A DNA stretch of 64,000 nt, from assembly GCF_012927105.1 (NCBI RefSeq), contig NZ_JABBFV010000020.1, positions 1-64,000 on the forward strand. The letters run 5' to 3'. Source of the stretch: Sphingobium psychrophilum (GTDB taxonomy: Bacteria > Pseudomonadota > Alphaproteobacteria > Sphingomonadales > Sphingomonadaceae). A program made the position numbers and the translations under genes. Below, piece after piece: positions 25,143 through 35,322 of the stretch; within the stretch, counting starts at the first letter, position 1, and every line of letters starts with the position of its first letter. The notes below the pieces were generated by a model. It saw only the letters and a list, made by a program, of their open reading frames with translations, was not told the DNA's origin and ran no database searches.

Positions 25143-28100
25143 ATGAAGGCTTGGCGCTTTGCGGTAGATCGTGGCGGTACTTTCACCGATATCGTTGCGA
25201 CGACCCCTGAAGGGAAGCTAGTGACCGAGAAGCTGCTGTCCCAAAACCCGGGATTTTATTCAGATGCCGCCAGCGAAGGCGTGCGGCGCCTGATGCTGCG
25301 GTATGGCAAAGGACCGATTGCTGAGCTGCGTATCGGCACAACGGTGGCGACCAATGCGCTGCTCGAACGGAAGGGGGAACGGTTGGCGCTGGCCATCACG
25401 CGCGGCTTCGGTGATGCATTGCAGATCGCCACGCAGGCGCGACCCGATATTTTTGCCCGTCACATTATGCTGCCCGAGCAACTGCCTGCCAGGGTGGTCG
25501 AGATCGATGAGCGGGTCGGGGTTGATGGCAAAGTTCTGCGGCCGCTCGACGACGCGCAGGTTCGGCAGCAACTTGACGCCCTGCGTGCCGACGGCTTCGA
25601 TACTCTTGCGATTATCCTGATGCACGGGTGGAAGCACCGGGACCACGAGGCGCGGCTTGCGTGGATGGCGCGCGATATCGGCTTTACGCAAGTTAGCGTC
25701 AGTCACGAGGTGGCACCGCTCATCCGTCTCATCCCGCGCGGCGATACGACGGTGGTCGATGCCTATCTTTCGCCGGTGCTGCGGCGCTACACCGATGTGC
25801 TCGAGGCCAGCCTCCCCGCGACCGGGAGCCTGCGTTTCATGCAGTCGAACGGCGGGCTAGCGGAAGTGGGCGCGTTTCGCGGCAAGGATGCTATCCTGTC
25901 CGGCCCCGCTGGCGGCGTGGTCGGCATGATCGCGGCGAGCGCACCACTGGGCCATACCCGGCTGATTGGCTTCGACATGGGCGGCACGAGCACCGATGTT
26001 GCACATTATGCCGGCGAATATGAACTGACCGGCGACAGCGTGGTTGCGGGGGTGCGGGTCGCGGCACCGATGATGCAGATCCACACAGTCGCGGCGGGTG
26101 GCGGGTCGATCTGCCGCTTTGACGGCGCTCGCTTCAGGGTCGGGCCGGAAAGCGCCGGGGCGGACCCTGGCCCTGCCTGCTACCGCAAGGGCGGACCGCT
26201 AACCGTGACCGACTGTAATCTTTTCCTGGGTCGCCTCGATCCTGCGTTCTTCCCGGCCGTGTTCGGTCCACAGGGCGATGCCCCGCTTGATTCGGTGGCG
26301 GCACGAGGGCGGCTGGAAGAGGTTGCCGCAATGCTGTCCGAACCAAAGCCGCTTGAAGTGATTGCCGAGGGCTTCCTTGCCATCGCGGTGGACAATATGG
26401 CCAACGCCATCCGCAAAATCTCGGTCGCGCGCGGGCATGATGTGACGGCCTATGCGCTCGCTTGCTTTGGCGGAGCGGGCGGACAGCATGCCTGCAAGGT
26501 CGCCGATGCGCTGGGGATGGAGACGGTGTTGGTCCATCCGCTTGCAGGGATGCTCTCGGCCTATGGCATAGGACTTGCGCCGGTGAAGGTCATCCGCGAG
26601 GTCAGCCTCGTGCGGCCGCTGGACGAAAGCTTCGCTCGTGAACTGGCTGCGCTTGAGGAACAGGCGCGGCAGGAGCTCCTTGATCAGGGCATCGCTGCCG
26701 ACGCGATCCGGATCGACAGCCGCGCAAGGCTGCGCTTTGCTGGCAGTGACAGTCAGCTAGCCATAGCGTGCGCCGATCCAGAGGCTATGGATGGAGCCTT
26801 CCGCAAGTTGCACCGCCAACGCTTCGGTTATTCCGACGCGGAGGCGACAATCATGGTGGAGGCACTGAGCGTCGAGGCCAGCGGGCAGGCGGGTGGGCTG
26901 ACAACATTGGTTGAGCTGCCCCACACTTTGGCGCATGTCGATGCCATAATGCCCGGAGCTTGGAGGGCTCTTTCGCGTCGCGCCTTCGATGCAGGAAAAT
27001 GCGAGGCGGGGCCACTGCTGGTCATCGACCCTGGGTCAACCACTGTGGTCGAGGAAGGCTGGCAGGCGCGGTTGGCCGATGATGGCAGCCTGATCCTGAC
27101 CCGCTGCGCGCCGCTGGAGCGCGAGCGCGCAGCGGGAACGGATGTCAATCCGGTCCGGCTCGAGATTTTCAACAACCTGTTCATGGCCATCGCCGAGGAA
27201 ATGGGCGTGGTACTGCAATCCACCGCCACCTCGGTCAACATCAAGGAACGGCTTGATTTCTCCTGCGCGCTTTTCGATCGCAGTGGGGCGTTGATCGCCA
27301 ATGCGCCGCACATTCCGGTGCATCTTGGCAGCATGGGCGAAAGCATTGTGCGGGTGATCGATGCGCGTGGGAGCGGGCGCGACAGGCGCGGGTTTCGGCG
27401 CGGCGATGCTTATGTGCTCAATGATCCCTATCGTGGCGGCACGCACCTACCCGATATCACGGTGATCGTGCCCGTGTTCTACAGCGAAGAGGCGAGCGAA
27501 CCCGATGCTTTTGTTGCAGCGCGCGGGCACCATGCCGATATTGGCGGGATCGCGCCCGGATCCATGCCGCCGGAAAGTCGGACAATTGAGGAAGAGGGTG
27601 TCCTGATCGACAATGGCTTGCTGGTTGACGAAGGGCAGTTTTGCGAAGCGGAAATGCGCAAATTGCTGGCGGCAGCGACATTCCCGGCCCGCAATCCCGA
27701 CCGCAACCTGTCCGATCTGCGCGCCCAGCTTGCCGCCTGCACGCGTGGCGCGGAGCTGCTGCAGGGCGCAGCAGCGGATCATGGTCCAGACGTGATGGCG
27801 GCCTATATGGATCATGTTCTGGCCAATGCCGAAGAAAGCGTGCGGCGGCTGATCGATCGGCTTGAAGATGGCAGCTTTGCCTATGAAATGGACAATGGCG
27901 GGACAGTGAAGGTCGCCATCCGCATCGACCGCGCAAGCCGCTCGGCGGTGTTCGACTTTACTGGCACCAGCAACCAATTGCCGGACAATTTCAATGCGCC
28001 GCACGCGATTACCCGCGCTGCCGCGCTCTACGTGCTGCGCACGCTGATCGACGATGCGATTCCGATGAACGATGGCTGCCTGCGCCCGGTCGAACTGATT

Positions 28101-28697
28101 GTGCCAGAAGGCTCGATGTTGAACCCGAAGCCCGGCGCAGCCGTGGTCGCCGGGAATGTGGAAACCAGTCAGGTGGTCACCGATGCACTGTTCGCCGCTT
28201 GCCGCCGCCTTGCGCCGAGTCAGGGGACGATGAACAACTTCACGTTCGGTAATGAATATCACCAATATTACGAGACGATCTGTGGCGGTTCGGGCGCGGG
28301 TCCCGATCACGACGGGACGAGCGCGGTGCAGACGCATATGACCAACAGCCGTCTTACCGACCCGGAGATACTGGAAACGCGGCTGCCCGTGCGGATCGAG
28401 CGGTTTGCAATCCGCCATGGTTCGGGCGGGGTGGGTTTGCATTGCGGCGGCGACGGTGTCGAACGGCGCGTGACCTTCCTTGAACCGATGCGTGCCAACA
28501 TACTTGCCAATCGCCGCCGGATTGCGCCAAGCGGGATATGCGGAGGCGAAGATGCACTGGCTGGCCGGAACTGGGTGGAGAGGGCGGACGGATCGCGTGA
28601 GGAGCTCGGGGCGACAGCGTCGGCGCATATGCAACCGGGTGATTGTTTTGTAATTCTCACCCCCGGTGGCGGCGGATTTGGGAAGGTGTCTCAATGA
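25143..28697 (+). CDS. ATP-dependent 5-oxoprolinase / fused hydantoinase A-B
   Basis: The 1184-residue protein is a HyuA-HyuB fusion. HyuA: '[17 protein letters not shown]' near the N-terminus and '[19 protein letters not shown]' (about residue 280), both ASKHA-type nucleotide loops. HyuB begins about residue 670 with '[18 protein letters not shown]', then '[16 protein letters not shown]' and a Gly-rich end 'TPGGGGFGK'. The ATG at 25143 precedes the conserved start. It would open 5-oxoproline to glutamate with ATP. It overlaps the DUF969 gene by 4 nt. 5-Oxoproline is favoured over hydantoins by the neighbours. Confidence 0.88.
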   Translation: MKAWRFAVDRGGTFTDIVATTPEGKLVTEKLLSQNPGFYSDAASEGVRRLMLRYGKGPIAELRIGTTVATNALLERKGERLALAITRGFGDALQIATQARPDIFARHIMLPEQLPARVVEIDERVGVDGKVLRPLDDAQVRQQLDALRADGFDTLAIILMHGWKHRDHEARLAWMARDIGFTQVSVSHEVAPLIRLIPRGDTTVVDAYLSPVLRRYTDVLEASLPATGSLRFMQSNGGLAEVGAFRGKDAILSGPAGGVVGMIAASAPLGHTRLIGFDMGGTSTDVAHYAGEYELTGDSVVAGVRVAAPMMQIHTVAAGGGSICRFDGARFRVGPESAGADPGPACYRKGGPLTVTDCNLFLGRLDPAFFPAVFGPQGDAPLDSVAARGRLEEVAAMLSEPKPLEVIAEGFLAIAVDNMANAIRKISVARGHDVTAYALACFGGAGGQHACKVADALGMETVLVHPLAGMLSAYGIGLAPVKVIREVSLVRPLDESFARELAALEEQARQELLDQGIAADAIRIDSRARLRFAGSDSQLAIACADPEAMDGAFRKLHRQRFGYSDAEATIMVEALSVEASGQAGGLTTLVELPHTLAHVDAIMPGAWRALSRRAFDAGKCEAGPLLVIDPGSTTVVEEGWQARLADDGSLILTRCAPLERERAAGTDVNPVRLEIFNNLFMAIAEEMGVVLQSTATSVNIKERLDFSCALFDRSGALIANAPHIPVHLGSMGESIVRVIDARGSGRDRRGFRRGDAYVLNDPYRGGTHLPDITVIVPVFYSEEASEPDAFVAARGHHADIGGIAPGSMPPESRTIEEEGVLIDNGLLVDEGQFCEAEMRKLLAAATFPARNPDRNLSDLRAQLAACTRGAELLQGAAADHGPDVMAAYMDHVLANAEESVRRLIDRLEDGSFAYEMDNGGTVKVAIRIDRASRSAVFDFTGTSNQLPDNFNAPHAITRAAALYVLRTLIDDAIPMNDGCLRPVELIVPEGSMLNPKPGAAVVAGNVETSQVVTDALFAACRRLAPSQGTMNNFTFGNEYHQYYETICGGSGAGPDHDGTSAVQTHMTNSRLTDPEILETRLPVRIERFAIRHGSGGVGLHCGGDGVERRVTFLEPMRANILANRRRIAPSGICGGEDALAGRNWVERADGSREELGATASAHMQPGDCFVILTPGGGGFGKVSQ

Positions 28698-29365
28698 GCT
28701 ATTGGCCACTCCTTGGAATTGCGATCGTCGTTGTTGGTTTTGCGTTGCGGTTCAATCCGCTGATGGTGGTGGTGGGTGCGGCGCTGGCGACTGGTGTGCT
28801 CGCCGGGTTCGATCTTGTTGCTGTGATCAAAGCGCTGGGCAAAGCCTTTAATGACAATCGCTACATCACTGTCACATGGATCATTCTTCCGGTGATAGGC
28901 CTGCTGGAACGGAATGGGTTGCAGCAACGCGCCCGCGCGGTGATCGAAGGAATGCGTGGCGCGACCATGGGCCGGTTGCTGGTCGCTTATCTTGCCCTTC
29001 GCCAACTCACCTCAGCGCTCGGCATGAAGGATATTGGCGGGCATCCGCAGGCCGTGCGCCCCTTGGTGGCACCTATGGCGGAGGCGGCGGCGATCAAGAA
29101 CCATGGCGATCTATCTGAGGAGGACCGCGACAAGATCAAGGCCATGGCGGCTGCGACCGACAATGTAGGCCTGTTTTTTGGCGAAGACATTTTTTTCGCG
29201 ATTGCCTCGATCCTGCTTATCCAGGGCGTGTTCGAGAGCGCGGGCTACCCCATGACCCCGTTGCAACTTTCCATCTGGGCAATCCCCACGGCCATCTGCG
29301 CCTTTGTGATCCACGGCGGCCGCATCCTCGCTTTCGACCGCCGGTTGGGGAGGGCACGCCCATGA
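28694..29365 (+). CDS. DUF969 membrane protein, likely half of a 5-oxoproline transporter
   Basis: The 223-residue protein has about six hydrophobic segments and the DUF969 hallmarks '[21 protein letters not shown]', '[28 protein letters not shown]' and '[18 protein letters not shown]'. DUF969 and DUF979 genes occur as a pair, often near pyrrolidone-carboxylate or 5-oxoproline genes, and are thought to form a two-part transporter. It overlaps the oxoprolinase (ATGA) and the DUF979 gene (ATGA). The role is inferred from context. Confidence 0.85.
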   Translation: MSYWPLLGIAIVVVGFALRFNPLMVVVGAALATGVLAGFDLVAVIKALGKAFNDNRYITVTWIILPVIGLLERNGLQQRARAVIEGMRGATMGRLLVAYLALRQLTSALGMKDIGGHPQAVRPLVAPMAEAAAIKNHGDLSEEDRDKIKAMAAATDNVGLFFGEDIFFAIASILLIQGVFESAGYPMTPLQLSIWAIPTAICAFVIHGGRILAFDRRLGRARP

Positions 29366-30312
29366 TCACCTACGAATGGCTTTACGCGCTGGCGGGCGCG
29401 GCCTTCGCGCTTTGGGCGCTGCTCAGCGTGCGTGAACGGCGCTGGGGCAACGCCGGGTTCTGGGCGCTGCTGGCCGCGAGCTTCCTGCTGGGCAGCCATG
29501 TCTCCGATCTCATGAACGGACTATTGGTGCTGGCGATGGTGGCGATTGCGGGGGGTGGCGGGCTGACGCGGAGCGATCCGCCGACGACCACGCCCCAGGA
29601 ACGGCAGCTGCTGTCGGAGCGGCTTGGCAACCGGTTGTTCCTGCCAGCCCTGGTGGTACCGCTGATCGCTGTCGCGGGGACGCTGCTCTACAATTACACG
29701 CCTTTTAGCGAGACCGGATTGTTCGAGGCGCGGCGCGAAACGCTGATCCTGTTCGGGGTGGGCGTAGTGGCGGCGCTGATGAGCGCTATCGCGTGGCTGC
29801 GCCCGCCGCTGCTCGCTCCGGCCGAGGAGGGGCGGCGGCTGCTCGATTCGATCGGCTGGGCGGCGATCCTGCCGCAGATGTTGGCCGCGCTCGGTGCGGT
29901 GTTCGCGCTGGCGGGCGTTGGCGAAATTATTGGTAGCCTTGCAGGTGATATCATACCTCGCGGTAGCGTTTTTCTGACAGTTGTCGTCTTTGCGCTGGGC
30001 ATGGCGTTGTTCACGGTGATTATGGGCAATGCCTTTGCTGCCTTTCCGGTCATGGCAGCGGCGATCGGAATTCCGCTCCTGGTCCAGCAATATGGCGGCA
30101 ACCCAGCGGTGATTGGCGCAGTTGGCATGCTCGCCGGCTTTTGCGGAACGCTGTTGACCCCGATGGCGGCTAACTTCAACATCGTTCCCGCCGCGCTGCT
30201 TGCGCTGAAAGATCAGCATGGGGTGATCCGCCAACAGATCGGGACCGCTCTTCCGCTGCTGGTCTGCAATATTGTCATCATTTATGTAGGGGCTTTCCTG
30301 TTGTGGAATTGA
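29362..30312 (+). CDS. DUF979 membrane protein, partner of DUF969
   Basis: A 316-residue protein with about nine hydrophobic segments. 'GNAFAAFPVMAAAIGIPLLVQ' and 'GMLAGFCGTLLTPMAANFNIVPAALLALKDQHGVI' are typical of DUF979 and look like re-entrant transport loops. It overlaps the DUF969 gene by 4 nt and the DUF2891 gene by 10 nt, so the four genes form one coupled operon. Role as a transporter half is inferred. Confidence 0.85.
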   Translation: MITYEWLYALAGAAFALWALLSVRERRWGNAGFWALLAASFLLGSHVSDLMNGLLVLAMVAIAGGGGLTRSDPPTTTPQERQLLSERLGNRLFLPALVVPLIAVAGTLLYNYTPFSETGLFEARRETLILFGVGVVAALMSAIAWLRPPLLAPAEEGRRLLDSIGWAAILPQMLAALGAVFALAGVGEIIGSLAGDIIPRGSVFLTVVVFALGMALFTVIMGNAFAAFPVMAAAIGIPLLVQQYGGNPAVIGAVGMLAGFCGTLLTPMAANFNIVPAALLALKDQHGVIRQQIGTALPLLVCNIVIIYVGAFLLWN

Positions 30313-31298
30313 CCGAAGATATTGCCCGCAATTTCGCAAGGATAGCGCTTGGCCATGTGACGCGGCCCTATCCCTACAAGGACGACCATGTCTTCGAGAG
30401 CGACCAGGACGTCCGCGCCCCGCGCATGGCCCACCCGGTTTTCTTCGGCAGCTTTGACTGGCACAGCTGCGTGCACGGCTGGTGGACCTTGCTGACTTTA
30501 AGGCGGCAATATCCCGGCATGGCCGAAGCTGTGCCAATCGAGGCGCTAGCCGACGAAACCTTTACCGATGCCAAGCTCGCGGTGGAGTTGGCCTATCTCG
30601 ACAGGCCGATGTCGCGCGGCTTCGAGAGGCCCTACGGATGGAGTTGGCTGCTATATCTGCATCTTGAGGCTGAGCGGCACGATGATCGCGAATGGTCTGT
30701 TCGTCTTGAACCCTTGGCACTGGCTTTCGCGGCGCGCCTTTGCGATTACCTTAGGATACTGACTTACCCGATTACCGTGGGAACACATTTCAATACGGCT
30801 TTTGCGCTGATCCTAGCACGACGTTGGGCGTTGGGTCGCGACGAGGCAATGGTGACCTTGATCGACGCGTGGGCAGAGCGAGCCTTTGGTAACCGTGCCG
30901 ATTATCGCGGTTGGGAGCCGGGTGGCGACGAATTTCTCTCTCCCGTTCTCACTGCGGCACTATTGATGACCGAGACTCGGTCGAAGCGGACTTTTGCTCC
31001 CTGGTTCCGAGCCCTGGTGATTGCCAATGGCTGGCTTGAGAACGAATGCCGCCCTGCGCTCGTCTCCGACCGCACCGATGGAAAGATCGCTCATCTCGAT
31101 GGTCTCAATCTCAGCCGCGCTTGGTGTCTTCGCATTATCGCAGATGCGCTTGACGATGAGGGAACGCAAAAGGCGCTGATGCTTTTGGCGGACGAACATC
31201 TTGATGCAACGCTGCCGCATGTGGCTGGTAATTATATGGGAGAGCACTGGCTCACCAGCTTCGCAGTTCTGGCGTTGCTCGTGCCAAAGCAAATCTAG
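30303..31298 (+). CDS. DUF2891 family protein
   Basis: The 331-residue soluble protein is alpha-helical with 'HPVFFGSFDWHSCVHGWWTLL', 'YGWSWLLYLHLE', 'GTHFNTAFAL' and 'SRAWCLRII', recurring His/Trp-rich helices that suggest an alpha/alpha-barrel. DUF2891 genes are seen with DUF969/979. A GTG start at 30303 overlaps the DUF979 end. It may act on a peptide or sugar-linked form of the transported compound; the function is not known. Confidence 0.8.
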   Translation: MELTEDIARNFARIALGHVTRPYPYKDDHVFESDQDVRAPRMAHPVFFGSFDWHSCVHGWWTLLTLRRQYPGMAEAVPIEALADETFTDAKLAVELAYLDRPMSRGFERPYGWSWLLYLHLEAERHDDREWSVRLEPLALAFAARLCDYLRILTYPITVGTHFNTAFALILARRWALGRDEAMVTLIDAWAERAFGNRADYRGWEPGGDEFLSPVLTAALLMTETRSKRTFAPWFRALVIANGWLENECRPALVSDRTDGKIAHLDGLNLSRAWCLRIIADALDDEGTQKALMLLADEHLDATLPHVAGNYMGEHWLTSFAVLALLVPKQI

Positions 31299-31931
31299 CC
31301 ACCAGCACGCCGCCGGACCCTTTTGTATCTACTCGTGGCCACTGACAGGAAGAGCGGACCGGCAAATCTATCTGACCCGAACGGAAGATTTTTGGAAGAG
31401 GCGCCGTTCGCGCTCGGCGAAAGAAAGGCGTATGTTGATCTCCTGCTGCTGAGTATGCCGGGTCGTCGGCTTCGTTCAAATCGATCGCCGCGTTCTGGGA
31501 CTTTGCTGTCGTTCCCAGTCCATGCCTCAGAGGGCAGGTTTTTTCGGGAGCAGACACACGATGTTTGTCCATCTGGCCCGGGGGTACGACGAAGAGTGAG
31601 CCGTCTGCCAGTGGCGGAACCAGGGCGGTGAGATGCGATAGCGACTCAACGCCGATAGCTTCCCACACCACGCGGTTCACAGTGTCGCGGCGAGCGATCG
31701 AATTTGAAGATCCGCCATCGCGTGTCAGTAGGATCAGCCGTTCTCGCAATCTCATTTGAGTCAAAGTGGGCTGATCCATGAGTCCGATATAAAAGAATAG
31801 CTGTATTCAGATAGATAGCGGCTAATTTCCATAAATTTACCCCTATTTATCCCTTCCTCGAACCCGCTCGGTAGTAGCCCTTTGTCCACGGCGCTGATGT
31901 CCCTCGGCACCATGTTCGAAAGGCAAGGATC
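31299..31931. other. Intergenic region between the oxoprolinase operon and the hydrolase cluster
   Basis: About 630 nt without a supported gene. Frames exist on both strands (for example 31252-31779 minus) but lack ribosome sites and recognisable domains. The region could hold decayed DNA marking the left end of the hydrolase cluster, and the promoter for it near 31850-31930, where the sequence becomes AT-richer. Confidence 0.4.
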
Positions 31932-32900
31932 ATGAAAAAACGACACCTCGTCAGCGCGCTGGCCATCCTCGCAGCCACGGCCCCGGTTGCCGTCCATGCG
32001 CAATGCGCTCCGGCCCAGGCTGCGGCATCGGTGCCTGTCATCCACTACAAGAGCACCACGATCGACGGCGTGAAAGTGTTCTACCGCGAAGCCGGACCGG
32101 CCGATGGCCCCGTGCTCCTCCTGCTGCATGGTTTCCCGACCTCGTCGCACATGTTTCGCAACCTGATCCCGCTGCTTGCGGATCGCTACCGGGTGATCGC
32201 GCCCGATTATCCGGGCTATGGCCAGAGCGACGCACCCGACCACAAGTCGTTCTCGTACACCTTCGCCAACCAAGCCGACATCGTCGACAAGCTTGTGACG
32301 AGGCTGGGCGCCCAGCGTTACGCCATGTACGTCATGGATTACGGTGCCCCCATCGGTTACCGACTGGCGCTCAAGCATCCCGAACGCGTCAGCGGTCTGA
32401 TCGTGCAGAACGGGAACGCCTACAACGAAGGCCTGCAGTCGCCGTTCTGGGATCCGATCAAGGTCTATTGGCACGATCGTTCGCAAAAGAATCGGGACGC
32501 ACTGAATGGCCTGGTCACGCTCGCCATTACGAAATTTCAGTACACCGACGGCATGGGCGATGTCGCGCGCATCAGTCCCGACAACTGGGTGCAGGATCAG
32601 GCGCTGCTCGATCGCCCCGGCAATCGCGACATCCAACTCGACATGCTCGGCGACTACGGGTCGAACGTTCCGCTCTACCCACAATTCCAGGAGTTCTTCC
32701 GCAAGTTCCGGCCGCCGACGCTGATCGTCTGGGGCAAGAACGACAAGATCTTTCCCGAAGCCGGTGCGCCTCCCTACCTGCGCGACCTGCCTGAGGCCGA
32801 GATGCACATCCTCGACAGTGGCCATTTCGCGCTCGAGGACAAGCTCGACGTGATGGCCCCGCTGATCCGCGGCTTCCTCGACCGCAAGGTCTGCAAGTGA
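31932..32900 (+). CDS. Secreted alpha/beta hydrolase of the haloalkane-dehalogenase/epoxide-hydrolase type
   Basis: The 322-residue protein has a signal peptide (about 1-23, '[15 protein letters not shown]'). The core shows '[18 protein letters not shown]', the nucleophile elbow '[12 protein letters not shown]' with Asp instead of Ser, a late Asp in '[13 protein letters not shown]' and His in 'DSGHFALED'. Asp nucleophiles are typical of epoxide hydrolases and haloalkane dehalogenases. A GGCAAGG-like site lies before the ATG at 31932. It heads the seven-gene plus-strand cluster and has a close relative at 33689. Substrate unknown. Confidence 0.85.
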   Translation: MKKRHLVSALAILAATAPVAVHAQCAPAQAAASVPVIHYKSTTIDGVKVFYREAGPADGPVLLLLHGFPTSSHMFRNLIPLLADRYRVIAPDYPGYGQSDAPDHKSFSYTFANQADIVDKLVTRLGAQRYAMYVMDYGAPIGYRLALKHPERVSGLIVQNGNAYNEGLQSPFWDPIKVYWHDRSQKNRDALNGLVTLAITKFQYTDGMGDVARISPDNWVQDQALLDRPGNRDIQLDMLGDYGSNVPLYPQFQEFFRKFRPPTLIVWGKNDKIFPEAGAPPYLRDLPEAEMHILDSGHFALEDKLDVMAPLIRGFLDRKVCK

Positions 32901-32908
32901 CCCCCCGC

Positions 32909-32932
32909 GTCCGGAGCCTTCGGGCTCCGGAC
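32909..32932 (+). terminator. Strong hairpin with a UUCG tetraloop between two hydrolase genes
   Basis: GTCCGGAGCC (32909-32918) and GGCTCCGGAC (32923-32932) form a perfect 10-bp stem closed by a C(UUCG)G loop, among the most stable RNA hairpins. There is no U-tract, so rather than a full terminator it may protect or limit the upstream transcript within the operon. Confidence 0.6.
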
Positions 32933-32952
32933 AAACCCTGAAGGAATATCCC

Positions 32953-33675
32953 ATGAATGGCTCTGCAACGGGCGGCCAGGCAATTGGCTCGCCGCCCCTT
33001 TCGATTGTCCTCGTCCACGGTGCGTTCGTCGACGCTTCGGGTTGGCAAGATGTCTATACCAATCTTTCCGCCCGCGGCTTCGAGGTTCTGGTCACCCAGC
33101 ACCCGACCCTGTCGCTCGATGGCGACGTCGCGGTGGTCAAGCAGGCCATCGCCGCTGCCAGCGGACCGGTCTTACTGGTCGGACACAGCTACGGCGGCGC
33201 GATCATCACAGTCGCCGGGACCGATCCCAAAGTCGCCGCGCTGGCCTATGTCGCCGCATTCGTTCCCGATGCCGGCGAGTCGATCGGCACGCTGACGGCA
33301 GGGCCGCTGGAGGACGGCGAGGTCCCGGCTCCGGTGATCCCCGCCTCCAAAGGATTCCTGATCGTCGATCCGGTTGGGTTTCCGCAAGCCTTCGCCGCGG
33401 ATGTCGAAGCGCGGACAACCCGGTTCATGGCCGCCGCGCAGCTGCCTTGGGGTCTCGAAGCCGTCGGCACTCCCCTAGCGACAGCGGCCTGGAGATCGAA
33501 GCCGTCGACCTACCTTGTCGCCGCCGCGGACCAAATGATCCCGCCACGTGCCCAGCGTCAGATGGCCCAGCGCGCCGCTGCGCCGATCACCGAAGTCACG
33601 GCGAGCCACGCCGTCATGCTCTCGCAGCCGGCGAAGGTTGCGGACTTTATCGCCGCCGCCGCTGCGTCGGTCTGA
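32953..33675 (+). CDS. Alpha/beta hydrolase
   Basis: The 240-residue protein shows 'VLVHGAFVDASGWQDVY', the Ser nucleophile in 'LVGHSYGGAIITVAG', and a C-terminal His in 'VTASHAVMLSQP'. It lacks a signal peptide, so it is cytoplasmic, and differs from its neighbours in having Ser rather than Asp as nucleophile. AAGGA lies upstream of the ATG at 32953. It is 13 nt from the next gene. The family includes esterases and lactonases; substrate unknown. Confidence 0.85.
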   Translation: MNGSATGGQAIGSPPLSIVLVHGAFVDASGWQDVYTNLSARGFEVLVTQHPTLSLDGDVAVVKQAIAAASGPVLLVGHSYGGAIITVAGTDPKVAALAYVAAFVPDAGESIGTLTAGPLEDGEVPAPVIPASKGFLIVDPVGFPQAFAADVEARTTRFMAAAQLPWGLEAVGTPLATAAWRSKPSTYLVAAADQMIPPRAQRQMAQRAAAPITEVTASHAVMLSQPAKVADFIAAAAASV

Positions 33676-33688
33676 GGGGAGGATACCG

Positions 33689-34585
33689 ATGACCCGGTCA
33701 GCCACTTTCCACCGCACGGTCTCCGTCGCTGGGACCGAGATTTTCTACCGCGAAGCCGGTGAGAAAGGGGCGCCGGTCATCGTCCTGCTGCATGGCTTTC
33801 CCAGCTCATCGCACATGTTCCGCAACCTCATTCCGGAACTGGCCGACCGGTACCACGTCGTCGCGCCAGACCTGCCGGGGTTCGGGCTGTCGGCCATGCC
33901 GCTGCCCGACCGGTTTGCCTACACCTTCGCGAATTTTGCCGAAGTCGTCGCCGCCTTCCTCGAGCAACTCGAAGTGACGCGCTACGCGCTCTACGTGATG
34001 GATTATGGCGCGCCGACGGGATTTAGGCTGGCCCTGGCGCACCCTGACAGCGTATCCGCCCTCATCATCCAGAACGGCAATGCCTACGAAGATGGAATGG
34101 GCGCGTTCTGGAATCAGACGCGCGCCTATTGGGCCGACAACGGTGCCGGCAATCGCGATGGCATGCGCCCATTTCTCTCGCTGGAAGGCACACAGTTCCA
34201 GTACCTGACCGGCGCGCGCGATCCGGCCAGGATCGACCCGGCCGCCTGGCTGCACGATCAGCTGTTTCTCGACCGACCAGGCGCCGCCGAGATCCAGCTG
34301 GACATCATCTACGATTATCGGACCAACGTGGCCCTCTACCCGGCGATCCATGCCTACTTCCGGCAGCACCAGCCGCCCGCATTGATTCTGTGGGGAGCCA
34401 ATGATCCCATTTTCCTGACGGCCGGCGCGCAGGCCTATCTGCGCGACCTGCCCGCAGCCGAGCTTCGCCTATTCGACACCGGCCATTTCGCGCTTGAGGA
34501 GAGGGCGGACGAAATGATCCCCGTATTGCGCGATTTTCTCGCACGAGCCCTCTCAAACGGCCCCCAATCCAACCAAGGAGAATGA
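33689..34585 (+). CDS. Alpha/beta hydrolase with Asp nucleophile, relative of the 31932 gene
   Basis: The 298-residue protein repeats the signatures of the gene at 31932: '[34 protein letters not shown]', '[18 protein letters not shown]' with Asp at the nucleophile elbow, 'LIIQNGNAYEDG' and 'DTGHFALEE'. It has no signal peptide. GGGGAGG lies about 7 nt before the ATG at 33689. It is most likely a paralog from tandem duplication, with one copy exported and one cytoplasmic. Substrate unknown. Confidence 0.85.
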   Translation: MTRSATFHRTVSVAGTEIFYREAGEKGAPVIVLLHGFPSSSHMFRNLIPELADRYHVVAPDLPGFGLSAMPLPDRFAYTFANFAEVVAAFLEQLEVTRYALYVMDYGAPTGFRLALAHPDSVSALIIQNGNAYEDGMGAFWNQTRAYWADNGAGNRDGMRPFLSLEGTQFQYLTGARDPARIDPAAWLHDQLFLDRPGAAEIQLDIIYDYRTNVALYPAIHAYFRQHQPPALILWGANDPIFLTAGAQAYLRDLPAAELRLFDTGHFALEERADEMIPVLRDFLARALSNGPQSNQGE

Positions 34586-34587
34586 CC

Positions 34588-35265
34588 ATGACCGTCAAGC
34601 ACACCAAGACCAGCATCCTGCCCTCTGGCGGCGGCGTTGCCCTGCTCGATCCATCCGACGCGCTGATCCTGCTGCTCGATCACCAATCGGGCCTGTTTCA
34701 GACCGTCAAGGACATCTCGGTCGCCGATCTGCGCCGCAACGTCGAGATGATCGCGAGGCTTGCGACCCTTCTCGACATCCCGGTGATCACCACCGCCTCT
34801 GAGCCGAATGGCACCAATGGGCCGCTGATGCCCGAGATCGAGCAATATGCCCCGCACGCGGTCTATGTGCCGCGCAAGGGCGAAGTAAACGCCTGGGACA
34901 ATAACGACTTCGTCAGCACTGTCGCCGCCACGGGACGCAAGACCCTGATCATGGCTGGCGTGTGGACGAGCGTCTGCGTGATGTTCCCGGCGCTCGACGC
35001 CCGCGCCGCAGGCTACGACGTCTACGCCGTGATCGATGCCTCGGGCGATCCGAGCGAGATGGCATCACGCACCTCTCTTGCCCGGTTCGTCCAGGGCGAC
35101 GTGATCCCGACGACCACCAACGCTCTGCTGTCCGAACTCCATCGCACCTGGGCCCGCCCCGAAGCGGCCGAGCTCGGCGTGCTCTACGGCTTGGTCGCGC
35201 CAAACTATGCCGCCGTGGCGGAAAGTTATGCCCGCGCGCAGCAGGCGGCTCGGCAGTCTAATTGA
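34588..35265 (+). CDS. Isochorismatase-like cysteine hydrolase
   Basis: The 225-residue protein has the family triad: Asp in 'ILLLDHQSGLF', Lys in 'YVPRKGEVNAWDN' and Cys in 'MAGVWTSVCVMFPALDA'. 'EPNGTNGPLMPEI' is like bacterial YcaC-type hydrolases. The ATG at 34588 has AAGGAG 7 nt upstream; an ATG 6 nt earlier is too close to the site. Such enzymes hydrolyse amides or vinyl ethers; in this cluster an amide is plausible, given the amidohydrolase downstream. Confidence 0.87.
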   Translation: MTVKHTKTSILPSGGGVALLDPSDALILLLDHQSGLFQTVKDISVADLRRNVEMIARLATLLDIPVITTASEPNGTNGPLMPEIEQYAPHAVYVPRKGEVNAWDNNDFVSTVAATGRKTLIMAGVWTSVCVMFPALDARAAGYDVYAVIDASGDPSEMASRTSLARFVQGDVIPTTTNALLSELHRTWARPEAAELGVLYGLVAPNYAAVAESYARAQQAARQSN

Positions 35266-35322
35266 CCACGATCGGGCAATACCGCCCGGCGAACGCGAAC
35301 CGATAGAAAGCGAGAAACGAAA

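Noticed and set aside
27447-28709. Long minus-strand frame opposite the 5-oxoprolinase gene
   Set aside because: The opposite strand encodes a clearly conserved enzyme; the antisense frame has no domain or ribosome site.
31252-31779. 175-codon minus-strand frame between two operons
   Set aside because: No ribosome site and no recognisable domain; it also overlaps the end of the DUF2891 gene.
31761-32954. 397-codon minus-strand frame opposite the first secreted hydrolase
   Set aside because: The plus strand shows a signal peptide and catalytic motifs; the antisense frame shows none.
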